This document shows, piece after piece, positions 16,982-24,827 of a stretch of 44,131 nt of DNA. Under the pieces are notes generated by a model. It saw only the letters and a program-made list of their open reading frames with translations. It ran no database searches and was not told the origin of the DNA. The position numbers were made by a program, and so were the translations under genes. Source of the DNA: Microcaldota archaeon (GTDB taxonomy: Archaea > Micrarchaeota > Micrarchaeia > Micrarchaeales > Micrarchaeaceae); contig JAKACK010000008.1 of the NCBI GenBank assembly GCA_021821445.1, forward strand, positions 1 to 44,131. Reading direction: 5' to 3'. Within the stretch, counting starts at the first letter, position 1, and each line of letters starts with the position of its first letter.

Positions 16982-17258
16982 CTCTGAAGAGAGTGGGTTT
17001 TAGGCCCACATTGATAATCTAAAGGTTCCATACCTAACCAGATTATTTTTTTATTATTCTCTTTTGCATATTTTAGAGATTCTTCGTAATCCAGCTCTAA
17101 ATTATTTTCATTCATTTTAAATAACCCCTCTTATGATTAATATAAATATATACATTATAATATATAAATTTTTGGGGAGCATTAATTTTAGACAAATTCT
17201 TAATTTGTTAATAAAAATAGTTTAAATAACTTAAAATTAGTTATAAATTTTATCGCAC

Positions 17259-17813
17259 TTATTTTTTTATGAATATAAGCATATAATGGCTATCAAGATC
17301 TATCTTATTTACAAGCTGAAAACCCTCTTTTTTTAGTCTATTTATTGCTTGTTCTTCAGATAATCTAACAGAATAAGGAGGTCCAAAATCAGTATTCTCT
17401 TTTTTAAAATCAATATCAACATAATGTCCACCCTCCTTAATTACTCTGCTTATCTCTTTTTCATATCCTTCAGGTAAATAATGGAATGAGTTTGCGGTAA
17501 ATATGGTATCTATTGATTTATTATCAAAAGGTAATTTATCCGGATCAACTTTTAATATTTCAATATTTTTTATACCTTCTAAATTTGTCTTTAATGCTTC
17601 GATAGCATCTTCTGAGATATCCACAGGATAAAGCTTTTTTGGATATTTACTTATAACATAAGAAAAAGACCCACCACCTGCACCTAATTCAACAACATTA
17701 TCCTTTGAAAATATATCTTTATTTTCTTCTATTGTATTTATAAAAAGTTGGCTTAATTTATAAAATTGTGGTTTAAAATTTGGAATAACCCAAAAATTTT
17801 CATCGTTTTCCAT
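17259..17813 (-). CDS. Class I SAM-dependent methyltransferase
   Basis: A Rossmann-fold methyltransferase of 184 aa. Motif I VVELGAGGGSFSYVI (about residues 41-55) binds SAM, LYPVDISEDAIEAL (about 61-74) is motif II, and LPFDNKSIDTIFTANSFHYLPEGYEKEISRVIKEGG (about 94-130) covers motifs IV-V of the Methyltransf_11 type. The substrate cannot be told. It has its own AT-rich promoter and is transcribed away from the 17.8-18.2 kb spacer. Confidence 0.87.
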   Translation of the reverse strand: MENDENFWVIPNFKPQFYKLSQLFINTIEENKDIFSKDNVVELGAGGGSFSYVISKYPKKLYPVDISEDAIEALKTNLEGIKNIEILKVDPDKLPFDNKSIDTIFTANSFHYLPEGYEKEISRVIKEGGHYVDIDFKKENTDFGPPYSVRLSEEQAINRLKKEGFQLVNKIDLDSHYMLIFIKK

Positions 17814-18198
17814 TATATCATCTTAATTTTACCATCCAGACTTAAAGTTTGAAATCTTAAATATCTAATTAACATTTTTATTATAATATTTATAAATCTA
17901 CTTTATTTTACTTTGATAATTAGTGTGCCTTTTATTATTAATCCCCTAAATATTATATTATAGATATAAAATATAAAATTTTCAGATTAAAGTGAATGCT
18001 AAATACAAATTTTATTTAGTGAATATAAATTATTGTATGTCATTACAAAATAATTAACTAGTTATGCTTAGATAGTAAGAGGAAATCTTCTTATAACTTA
18101 AAATAATATTTTTATTATCTTTAAATAATCCGACTTTTACCTTATATAGATAAAATAAAAATGTTTATATGTTTTTTAATAATATATAATCGATTGAT
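17814..18198. other. 385-base intergenic spacer
   Basis: Very AT-rich sequence between the divergently transcribed methyltransferase and a 77-aa ORF. I found only very short open frames (14 codons or fewer) on both strands, and no tRNA, repeat or convincing hairpin except the weak TAAGAGG/CTTCTTA pairing near 18080. It holds the two promoters (TATA-like elements near 17870-17890 and 18163-18188). A small RNA cannot be ruled out. Confidence 0.5.
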
Positions 18199-18432
18199 AT
18201 GAATAAATCAAAAAAATTAGATAAGGAAAATAATAATATAATTAAGGTATTGAAAAATTCTTACAAAGTAGATGATGCAAATGCTAATACGGTATCTCCA
18301 GAGGAATTACCCAAAGGTAAATATCTTACTATTTATAATCGGAATGGAAAGCCTAAAAGATACATAATTTCAAAGGATAAAGAGGATATAGAAACTATTT
18401 TGGCTAGAGAAAAAGATGAAAACAAAGAATAG
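18199..18432 (+). CDS. Hypothetical small protein, 77 aa
   Basis: A short, highly charged Lys/Asp/Glu/Asn-rich protein, probably soluble. The middle (KGKYLTIYNRNGKPKRYIIS) could form a beta hairpin; the ends look disordered. I do not recognise a family. The start ATG follows AATATATAATCGATTGAT, with the TATA-like element TTTATATG about 35 bases upstream. It stands alone between a long spacer and the tRNA-Thr gene. Confidence 0.55.
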   Translation: MNKSKKLDKENNNIIKVLKNSYKVDDANANTVSPEELPKGKYLTIYNRNGKPKRYIISKDKEDIETILAREKDENKE

Positions 18433-18583
18433 TAAATAAAATATTTTAATAAATTTCAATTTTTATTATCAAGATTCTGATTTTATTCAATGTTATAACT
18501 TTTACTAGTAAAATATTATAGGTTAAGCTAATTTTTATCTCTTGTATATATTTTTCGTCATTAAAATACAGATATTTATTATG

Positions 18584-18672
18584 AGCCCAGAGAGGGAATT
18601 GAACCCTCAACCTCCTGTTTTCTAGTTTTGATTAAATACAAGACAGGCGCTCTGCCATTGAGCTACCTGGGC
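18584..18672 (-). tRNA. tRNA-Thr (anticodon UGU) with a 17-base intron
   Basis: The cloverleaf reads on the minus strand. The acceptor is GCCCAGG / TCTGGGC (one G-U pair), the D stem GCTC/GAGC, the anticodon stem CCTGT/ACAGG, the T arm GAGGG-TTCAATT-CCCTC and the discriminator U. The anticodon loop C-U-U-G-U-A is interrupted after position 37 by TTTAATCAAAACTAGAA (18620-18636) before A38. Bases 32, 33 and 35 can pair with the CUAG near the intron's 3' end, and each junction leaves a short bulge, matching a relaxed bulge-helix-bulge splice site. Mature length is 72; CCA is not encoded. U73 agrees with threonine identity in archaea. Confidence 0.9.
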
Positions 18673-18799
18673 ACACTGAATATACATTATATATTCTAAA
18701 AATATATTTAAATCTTTATTTTATTTCAAAGTGATAAAAACCTCTAGATATAATGTTTTTATATGACATATAAATAAAATACTATCCTAATTTCAATAT

Positions 18800-20374
18800 T
18801 TATTTGACAAATAAAGCTATATATGTTGAGATAATATTAATAATTGTTCTGGATTTCTTGTATCTATCTTTTATGCTTTTTATGAATTCTAAACTAGATT
18901 TATCTATTCCTTTAAATGCAGATGCTAATGGTACGAAGATTATAAATGTTAATATAAGATTTAGTAATATAGCTATTTTTGACTGCTTTAATATTATCGA
19001 AACTAAATAAAGTACTACAAAAAGCAAGGCAGATGCGGATATTATACCAAATAACCTTTTCCAATAAAATTTAATCTTAAAATTTTTATAAAGAACCAAT
19101 ATGTATATCAAACTGAATATGATGGGACCTATTAAGAATAATGAAAGAAGCACCCCATATACTTTTAGAATTGGGGTTAATATGAGTAAAAGAGAAAGTT
19201 CTATTATTAGGGTTAAAATTTGGTATTTCATAAATAATTTTGTTTTACCGTACCCAACCATAAGTTGCCCCGAGTACATTCCAATTATATTTATCAACAA
19301 TCCAATTAGTATCAATGAAAAATATATGTATGAATACGTATAACTTTCTGAAAAAAGTAGGTACATCAAAGGCTTTGAGACCGATATTAAATATACCGTT
19401 ATTGGTGCTAGTATAAGAAATGAATAATATATACTGTTATTGAATATTTTATTGATATTTCCCTTTTTCAATTTATCGGTAATTACATTGGAAAATGTCG
19501 GAAGCAGTACAAATGTTAAAGATGCAGTAATAACCTCTATTATTCTTCCAGATCTGAATGCAACTCCATAAGTTCCCACTATGGAAGGAGAAACAAATAA
19601 TGCTAAGAAAGCTATTGCAAAACTAGTCAGTCCTAGATATACCAAATTTGAGACTAATATAGGAGATGAGAAAAAGAACATATCTTTTAATTTTTTCAAT
19701 GGTTGGAATTTAAATTTATAAACCAAGAATTTTCTTAAATAATAAATTGATATTAAAGATCCTATTATTAAACTTATTACTATACCACTCAATGCTCCTA
19801 TTATGCTATAACCTAATAGTACAAGAGTTAAAACAGCTAATGCTTGTGATATTGAATATATTATCGTTATCTTTGATGCTTCCTTTACTTTGTTTATTCC
19901 AAACAATACTGCAGAAGTTACATTGTAAAGCACCGTAAAAAATATTGTTATAGATGCGATTACAAATGGTATAACTAATAATGGTTCATGATAGACAGTG
20001 AAAGCCATATATTTACTAATTAATATACCTATTACTGCGAGTATAAAGCTGATTGATAAGGATAATGTTAATCCACTACTTATCACATTTGATTTTTCTT
20101 CATTACTTATGTTATTTTCAGATAGCTTTTTTCTGAATGTGGTGCTTATTCCAAAATTACCCCCAGCACCTAAAAGTGTTGAAAATGCAACTACTATTGT
20201 ATACAGACCATAGTAATCTGATTTAAGGTATCTAGCTAAGAATATAAGAATTACAAGTATTACAACAGAGCTTATTATCTTGCTAGAAACATACATTGCT
20301 CCGTTTCTCGCTGTAGCTAAACCCAAATCCTTATATGATTCTTCATTATTTGTAGGTAAACTATTTTTCTCCAT
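18800..20374 (-). CDS. Polysaccharide flippase (Wzx/MurJ-like, MOP superfamily)
   Basis: A 524-aa polytopic membrane protein with about 13-14 hydrophobic helices. The N-terminal segment YKDLGLATARNGAMYVSSKI and LARYLKSDYYGLYTIVVAFSTLLGAGGNFGISTTFRKKLSE is the signature of polysaccharide biosynthesis export proteins. It probably flips lipid-linked oligosaccharides across the membrane for surface glycan or N-glycosylation. The Asn-rich thermopsin and FKBP surface proteins in this window would be plausible acceptors (inference). It is alone in its orientation, near the tRNA-Thr gene, with no glycosyltransferase beside it. Confidence 0.9.
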   Translation of the reverse strand: MEKNSLPTNNEESYKDLGLATARNGAMYVSSKIISSVVILVILIFLARYLKSDYYGLYTIVVAFSTLLGAGGNFGISTTFRKKLSENNISNEEKSNVISSGLTLSLSISFILAVIGILISKYMAFTVYHEPLLVIPFVIASITIFFTVLYNVTSAVLFGINKVKEASKITIIYSISQALAVLTLVLLGYSIIGALSGIVISLIIGSLISIYYLRKFLVYKFKFQPLKKLKDMFFFSSPILVSNLVYLGLTSFAIAFLALFVSPSIVGTYGVAFRSGRIIEVITASLTFVLLPTFSNVITDKLKKGNINKIFNNSIYYSFLILAPITVYLISVSKPLMYLLFSESYTYSYIYFSLILIGLLINIIGMYSGQLMVGYGKTKLFMKYQILTLIIELSLLLILTPILKVYGVLLSLFLIGPIIFSLIYILVLYKNFKIKFYWKRLFGIISASALLFVVLYLVSIILKQSKIAILLNLILTFIIFVPLASAFKGIDKSSLEFIKSIKDRYKKSRTIINIISTYIALFVK

Positions 20375-20662
20375 ACTTTAATCATTAAATATTTTATAAT
20401 CCTGTTTATATTATTTCTGTTTTTATAGCAATTTATAACAATAAAAAATTAAAAAATATTTTTTTATTTAAAAAGGTTTCTATATATATTTTAGCATATA
20501 TATTTTCAAAAATAGTGGATTTATAATAAAAATCAATATTTTACCTAATTTTCCCTTATAAATTTACGCTTTCATTTTTGATAAATTTACAATTTTGCAG
20601 TACAAAAGATTTAAATATTTGATTAAAGAGCTTTATATAAATCAAATTTTTGGGTGGTAATA

Positions 20663-21178
20663 ATGGAAATGTTAATTTTTGATAATAATAAGGGAAATGA
20701 GATAAAAAAGGAAAGTAAGGTGGAGAATAATAAGACCTTAGAAAGATCAGAAGTTAAAACTATAAATAATAAGGAACTTATAAAAGTTAGAAAATCAGAA
20801 AAGGATAATTCAAAAATTTATTCAGATATGTTTAAGAGTTTACAGAATTTACAGATTTATGGTCTCGCTAAACCTTCTACTGTGTTAAATTTATTATATG
20901 AACTTACAGGTAAAAATGAATCAATATCAAGATATAATTTAGATGATTATTTTATACAATTTAATTTTAAAAATAGTGGAATGAATAAAAAACTCATGAG
21001 TATAAGTGTTGAAAAAGGTGATAAAATTATATATGAATCAAAAGGCTTTACTGAAAAATATACAGCTATACCTGATAAAGGTGAAATGAAAAAACTATTA
21101 GAAAAAATAGAAAAAATAAAAATTAATTCAAATAAAAATGTAGATAACAACACAATAACTAATATTTATAGAATGTGA
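20663..21178 (+). CDS. Hypothetical protein, about 171 aa
   Basis: I do not recognise this protein. Residues 1-50 are charged and low in complexity (KGNEIKKESKVENN). The rest is a compact predicted alpha/beta domain (about 55-155: QIYGLAKPSTVLNLLYELTG, then YFIQFNFKNSG and a LMSISVEKGDKIIYES sheet). The ORF track uses a GTG at 20654. The ATG at 20663 is favoured by its place about 27 bases after CTTTATATAAAT and by the GGTGG before it. Its end nearly touches the convergent CDGSH gene (2-base gap). Confidence 0.65.
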   Translation: MEMLIFDNNKGNEIKKESKVENNKTLERSEVKTINNKELIKVRKSEKDNSKIYSDMFKSLQNLQIYGLAKPSTVLNLLYELTGKNESISRYNLDDYFIQFNFKNSGMNKKLMSISVEKGDKIIYESKGFTEKYTAIPDKGEMKKLLEKIEKIKINSNKNVDNNTITNIYRM

Positions 21179-21180
21179 TG

Positions 21181-21513
21181 TTATTCGTATTCATTTGGTA
21201 AATCAATCTCATTTCCGTCTTCTGAATCTGTTAATTTGTTCAAAGTTGTAATTACATTTCCATCTTTATCATAAAGATATATTTTTCCACTCTCTTCTTT
21301 CATTGTTTTTGCGTGATGCCCATCACAAAATGGTTTGTTTTTTGATAATCCGCATGCACAAAGATGAATCTCATAATTACTCAATTTTTCAAATTTATTC
21401 TTTTGTTCATCATTATCTGCTTGCCCTAAAAGATTTTCAAATCCAGGTAAATCTTTCAATTTTACTACATATGGATGATCTCGGTCGTGTCTTATTCCTC
21501 TCACTTTAATCAC
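21181..21513 (-). CDS. CDGSH iron-sulfur domain protein
   Basis: It carries the complete CDGSH cluster motif: C52-A-C54, then GLSKNKPF, then C63-D-G-H-H67, i.e. C-x-C-x2-S-x3-P-x-C-D-G-x-H, which binds a 2Fe-2S cluster through three Cys and one His. The position after G is His rather than the usual Ser or Ala. Such proteins act in electron or iron-sulfur transfer; the partner is unknown. The frame appears to start at GTG (21511-21513), since no ATG precedes the conserved part. There is one domain and no membrane anchor. Confidence 0.9.
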   Translation of the reverse strand: MIKVRGIRHDRDHPYVVKLKDLPGFENLLGQADNDEQKNKFEKLSNYEIHLCACGLSKNKPFCDGHHAKTMKEESGKIYLYDKDGNVITTLNKLTDSEDGNEIDLPNEYE

Positions 21514-21681
21514 AATATAGATTATTAATTAAAGCTTATTAAATTGTTGATTGAAAATTAATATTTTAATTATAAATTTTGAATTTATTCCTAAATTAAT
21601 ATCCATAGAGATAGCTCATTGTTCTGTAATTATATAGAATAAACTAAATATTTTCATTTAAAATAAGATAAAGGTAATTTA

Positions 21682-22554
21682 ATGAATGTTCTAAACTCTA
21701 TGCCTCCATATAATTTATTTGGATTGGATAATTCAACCTATGAAAATTCAAAGATAGTTGCTATTCCAATACCCTATGATTCTACAACTAGTTATAAATC
21801 AGGTACACGGGAAGGGCCTAGAGTTATAATAGAGTCTAGCAGAAATATAGAGTTATATAGTGAACTGCTTGAAAAAGATATAAGTAAAGTGGGTATATAC
21901 ACAACAGATGAAATACTTCCAGACATGAGTTCTCCAGAAAATATGGTTAACCGAATTTATAATGAGGTAATTCCTATATTAGAAGATGATAAGATACCTC
22001 TTTTATTAGGTGGAGAGCATACAATTATGGTTGGAGCTCTAAAAGCAGTATCTGAAAAATATGGAAAAGACAATTTTAGTGTTTTACATTTTGATGCACA
22101 CTCTGATTCTAGAGATATTTTTATGGATACAAAATATTCTCATGCGTGTGTTATGGCTAGAGCTAGAGAACTATGTAATAGCTGTTATAGTGTTGGTGTA
22201 AGGAGTATTGATGAGGAAGATTATGAAAAATATTCTGATATACTGTACATGAAGAATATACAAAATATGAGTAATGATGAGGTATCTAATTCTATAATAA
22301 AAAATACAAAAAAGGATATTTACCTGACATTTGATCTTGATGCAATTGATCCTTCTGAAATGCCAAGTGTTGGTACTCCAGAACCTAATGGTATGAAGTT
22401 CAAAGATTTAGTAGATATATTTTCAAAAGTTTTAAAAGAAAAAAATATAATTGGGATGGATTTCAATGAATTAGATCCAATACCTGGATTTAATGCACCT
22501 AATTACTTAGCAGCTAAGCTAATATATCTTGTAATTGGTTATGCATTTGAATGA
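21682..22554 (+). CDS. speB: Agmatinase / arginase-family ureohydrolase
   Basis: It hydrolyses a guanidino group to release urea. Most archaeal members are agmatinases making putrescine for polyamine synthesis. The binuclear manganese site is complete: GGEHT (H113), HFDAHSD (D138, H140, D142) and FDLDAIDPS (D218, D220). The substrate-loop region YSHACVMARA is also typical. The length, 290 aa, is standard. It is preceded by a long AT-rich leader with a TTTAAAATAAGATAAA element about 25 bases before the ATG. Agmatine versus arginine specificity cannot be settled from sequence. Confidence 0.92.
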   Translation: MNVLNSMPPYNLFGLDNSTYENSKIVAIPIPYDSTTSYKSGTREGPRVIIESSRNIELYSELLEKDISKVGIYTTDEILPDMSSPENMVNRIYNEVIPILEDDKIPLLLGGEHTIMVGALKAVSEKYGKDNFSVLHFDAHSDSRDIFMDTKYSHACVMARARELCNSCYSVGVRSIDEEDYEKYSDILYMKNIQNMSNDEVSNSIIKNTKKDIYLTFDLDAIDPSEMPSVGTPEPNGMKFKDLVDIFSKVLKEKNIIGMDFNELDPIPGFNAPNYLAAKLIYLVIGYAFE

Positions 22555-22625
22555 AAATAATCTATAGAATATAAAATTTAGATTTAGCAAAACCTTTAAA
22601 TATGAATTAAGATTTATAATAATTA

Positions 22626-24011
22626 ATGTCAAACTTAAATTTAAAGATTAAAGAGGCTTTTAACAAACTTAAAGATAATTATAGTAGTAATATTATTTTG
22701 AAATATGATAAACGTACGAAAAGGAATAGGGTTTATGAGTTTATAAAATTAAGGGAGGGGAAAAGCGATAATGAACATTTTAGGTATAAATATATAGGTT
22801 ATATAACCGATGATGGATTTTTTATACCAATAAAAACTAATTTTATCGATAAAAGGGATATAGAGCTCAATCAATTCAAAAAGATCAATGAATTAGAAGA
22901 AGAATTAAAAAATTATGAATATGAGAAAAAAGAAGAAAAAGTAAAAGTCTCAAAGTACGATGAACAGATTTTAACCGCGTTATCTATGAATGCGAGATTA
23001 CCGTATTCAAAAGTTGGAAAGTTAGTTGGTTTAGAGAGGACTGCGTCAACATATCAGGTAGAGAAGGTAATTAAAAAATACAATATAAAACCTATTTTGG
23101 AATTGCATACAAAATCTATAGGATTTTTTCATTATATAATGTTTGTAAAATTTTTAGATGGTATTCCAAACGATATCAAAAAGTTAACGGATGAATTAAA
23201 ATCTTACCCAGAAATACAGTTAGCTGCAATGACCTCTGGGGAATATGATATGTTTATCTATATACTTTCATTAGGTATAGATGATCCTGATTCAATAATA
23301 TCCAACGCATATTTATTCTTAAAAAACTATAATGTAAAAGTTGTTATCTCGGAGTTTGATCAAGAATTTGGTTTTATACCTTTAAGAGATGAATTTTTTG
23401 AAGAATTAAAACACAATATTTGGATAAAAGATAAAAACCATCGTAGACCAGATTCAAATCAGTTTACTCCTAATGAATTTGAATTTTTAAGAGAATTAAA
23501 CAAGAATCCAACAGAAAATTTTGTGAGTATCGATAAAAAATTAGGTTTTGATTTAGGTACATCTAGATTTTTATATAATAAACTTTTGAAAATGGGTATA
23601 ATATACAGATCAACAATTCGCATTTTAAATAATGGTATAAAGCAAACTGCAATCATATCTGCAAAATTGTATAAAGGAAATTTATTTTATGATAATATAA
23701 AGGTTTTAGCTTATAATGTTTTAGAAAAAGATAAGCTAATTGACAATTATTCTCTTATGGGTGATTATTATACAGATAGATCTGAGTTATTTGTAAAACC
23801 TTTGATAGAAGATGAAAATCTAGATGAAGTTTTGTTAAAACTTAAAGAGATTTATATTGAAACAAAATTTGATGTACTTATAATAACAGATATTTTATTT
23901 GGAGAATTTGTATTCAGAAGATTTGATAATACCTATTCTGACCCATATAAGATATTAGTTAAAAATTACAATCTAAAACAAGACAAAAAAATAGATTATT
24001 TTAATTTATAA
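22626..24011 (+). CDS. Large Lrp/AsnC-like regulator with extra N- and C-terminal domains
   Basis: The centre resembles an Lrp/AsnC protein: a helix-turn-helix at about residues 109-155 (YDEQILTALSMNARLPYSKVG) followed by a ligand-binding RAM-like ferredoxin fold at about 165-245 (HYIMFVKFLDG, AMTSGEYDMFIYIL). It is preceded by a 105-residue lysine-rich domain with a coiled-coil stretch. A second possible winged helix follows (FTPNEFEFLRELNKNPTENF, about 282-335), then another 120 residues. At 461 aa it is about three times the usual Lrp length. It may sense an amino acid or a related small molecule. The target is unknown. It lies 71 bases after the agmatinase gene but has its own TTTAAATA element. 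Confidence 0.72.
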   Translation: MSNLNLKIKEAFNKLKDNYSSNIILKYDKRTKRNRVYEFIKLREGKSDNEHFRYKYIGYITDDGFFIPIKTNFIDKRDIELNQFKKINELEEELKNYEYEKKEEKVKVSKYDEQILTALSMNARLPYSKVGKLVGLERTASTYQVEKVIKKYNIKPILELHTKSIGFFHYIMFVKFLDGIPNDIKKLTDELKSYPEIQLAAMTSGEYDMFIYILSLGIDDPDSIISNAYLFLKNYNVKVVISEFDQEFGFIPLRDEFFEELKHNIWIKDKNHRRPDSNQFTPNEFEFLRELNKNPTENFVSIDKKLGFDLGTSRFLYNKLLKMGIIYRSTIRILNNGIKQTAIISAKLYKGNLFYDNIKVLAYNVLEKDKLIDNYSLMGDYYTDRSELFVKPLIEDENLDEVLLKLKEIYIETKFDVLIITDILFGEFVFRRFDNTYSDPYKILVKNYNLKQDKKIDYFNL

Positions 24012-24046
24012 ATTTAATTTCCTCCTAATGGCCCCTTCATTATATC

Positions 24047-24062
24047 ACCAATATAAATTGGT
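24047..24062. promoter_or_regulatory. Small inverted repeat ACCAAT-ATAA-ATTGGT
   Basis: Six-base arms flank ATAA in the spacer between the Lrp-like gene and pyrH, just after CTCCTAATGG. It is more than 80 bases ahead of the likely pyrH TATA box (TTTATATAAAT, about 24136-24146). It could be an operator or part of a 3' end. Evidence is only the symmetry. Confidence 0.3.
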
Positions 24063-24166
24063 TAGATACCTTTATAAATTATATTGCAAATTTAGTATAT
24101 TGATCTAAATATGTGTTTATCGCAATGAGCAAAAAGTTTATATAAATAAAGTTTTAAAATAAATAT

Positions 24167-24820
24167 ATGAAAAATGAAGATAAGCTTACTTTTGTAATAT
24201 CCTTGGGAGGATCTTTCTTATTTTCTAATTTTGATGGTTTAGCCCAATTAAAAAAGATTGTGAATTCAAGAAGAGATAAATTCGTTATAATAGTGGGTGG
24301 GGGGAAATTAGCTAGGGATTATATAAACTTTGGGAAATCCATTGGAATATCAGATACTACCGAACTTCACAATATAGGTATTAAATCAACCCAGCTTAAT
24401 GCATATGTTATATCCAAATATTTAAATGGGAATTTCTTTGAAGGCAATCCTAAAAATATTAAATTGGATAATGGCGTTAGAGTATTGGTAAGTGGTGGAT
24501 ATAAGCCAGGCTGGACTACTGATGTAGGTTCTGCATATGCTGCAATATCTATTGGTGCAAAAGTTTTATTTAATATATCTAAAGAGCGAGGTGTTTATGA
24601 TTCAGACCCAAAAATGAATCAAAGAGCAAAATTCATCAAAAAGCTAAACTTCAGAAGACTTTACGAATTAACCAATACAGAAAGATACCCCGGAATGGAT
24701 TATATATTTGATCCAAAAGCAGCAAAAATTTGTGAAAAAAATGATATAAAAGTAGTTGTAACAAAAGACGTTGATGATATAATAAATTATCCAAAAATAT
24801 CCGGATCTATTATAGAATAA
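24167..24820 (+). CDS. pyrH: UMP kinase, archaeal type (amino acid kinase family)
   Basis: It phosphorylates UMP to UDP in pyrimidine nucleotide synthesis. The N-terminal ISLGGS phosphate loop (about residues 11-16), VIIVGGGKLARDYI (about 45-58) and VSGGYKPGWTTDVGSAYAAISIGA (about 106-129) are family blocks. NISKERGVYDSDPK (about 134-147) and GMDYIFDPKAAKIC follow. At 217 aa it is the shorter archaeal form. The ATG lies about 25 bases after TTTATATAAAT with no Shine-Dalgarno, a leaderless layout. It is convergent with the ATP synthase operon (7-base gap). Confidence 0.95.
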   Translation: MKNEDKLTFVISLGGSFLFSNFDGLAQLKKIVNSRRDKFVIIVGGGKLARDYINFGKSIGISDTTELHNIGIKSTQLNAYVISKYLNGNFFEGNPKNIKLDNGVRVLVSGGYKPGWTTDVGSAYAAISIGAKVLFNISKERGVYDSDPKMNQRAKFIKKLNFRRLYELTNTERYPGMDYIFDPKAAKICEKNDIKVVVTKDVDDIINYPKISGSIIE

Positions 24821-24827
24821 TTTTTGA

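Larger units (their letters stand above)
16625..17009 (-). mobile_element. Short IS200/IS605-type element, tnpB-derived, non-autonomous (PATE/MITE-like)
   Basis: About 383 bp lie between TGT direct copies. The left end (minus-strand 5' side) has two stem-loops: GTGGG-CCTAAAA-CCCAC (16993-17009) and GGTGGG-ATATAAC-CCCACC (16964-16982). The right end has CCACCC (16659-16664 on the minus strand) pairing with GGGTGG (16633-16638) just before GAGGATGT, which resembles IS605-family right ends. Inside are remnants of TnpB (16675-16981). There is no TnpA transposase and no inverted terminal repeat, as expected for this family. Its base composition is more GC-rich than the surroundings. Confidence 0.78.
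16382..17115 (-). pseudogene. Rhodanese-like protein gene interrupted by a tnpB-derived element
   Basis: The 5' part runs from ATG 17113-17115 (MNENNLELDYEESLKYAKEN... ending PLDYQC at about 17008). The 3' part runs from about 16624 (HIIDLLNYDEK) to TAA at 16382. Removing the 383 bases between the two TGT copies (17008-17010 and 16625-16627) rejoins them in frame as a 116-aa protein. The C-terminal half looks like a rhodanese domain, with the active-site loop FLCYHGNTS holding the catalytic-type Cys, followed by TYSLKGGITRVIG. Rhodaneses move sulfur as a Cys persulfide. As it stands the ORF track's 101-aa frame is a chimera whose first roughly 20 residues are read from element sequence. Whether any product is made is unknown. 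Confidence 0.75.

Noticed and set aside
16963-17010. Paired GTGGG/CCCAC repeats considered as a CRISPR-like array
   Set aside because: They are nested stem-loops of different sequence with no regular spacers; they fit an IS200/IS605 end.
20375-20662. AT-rich 288-base spacer examined for an RNA gene or origin
   Set aside because: Only promoter-like TATA runs are visible; there are no ordered repeats, no ORB-like boxes and no stable GC-rich fold.
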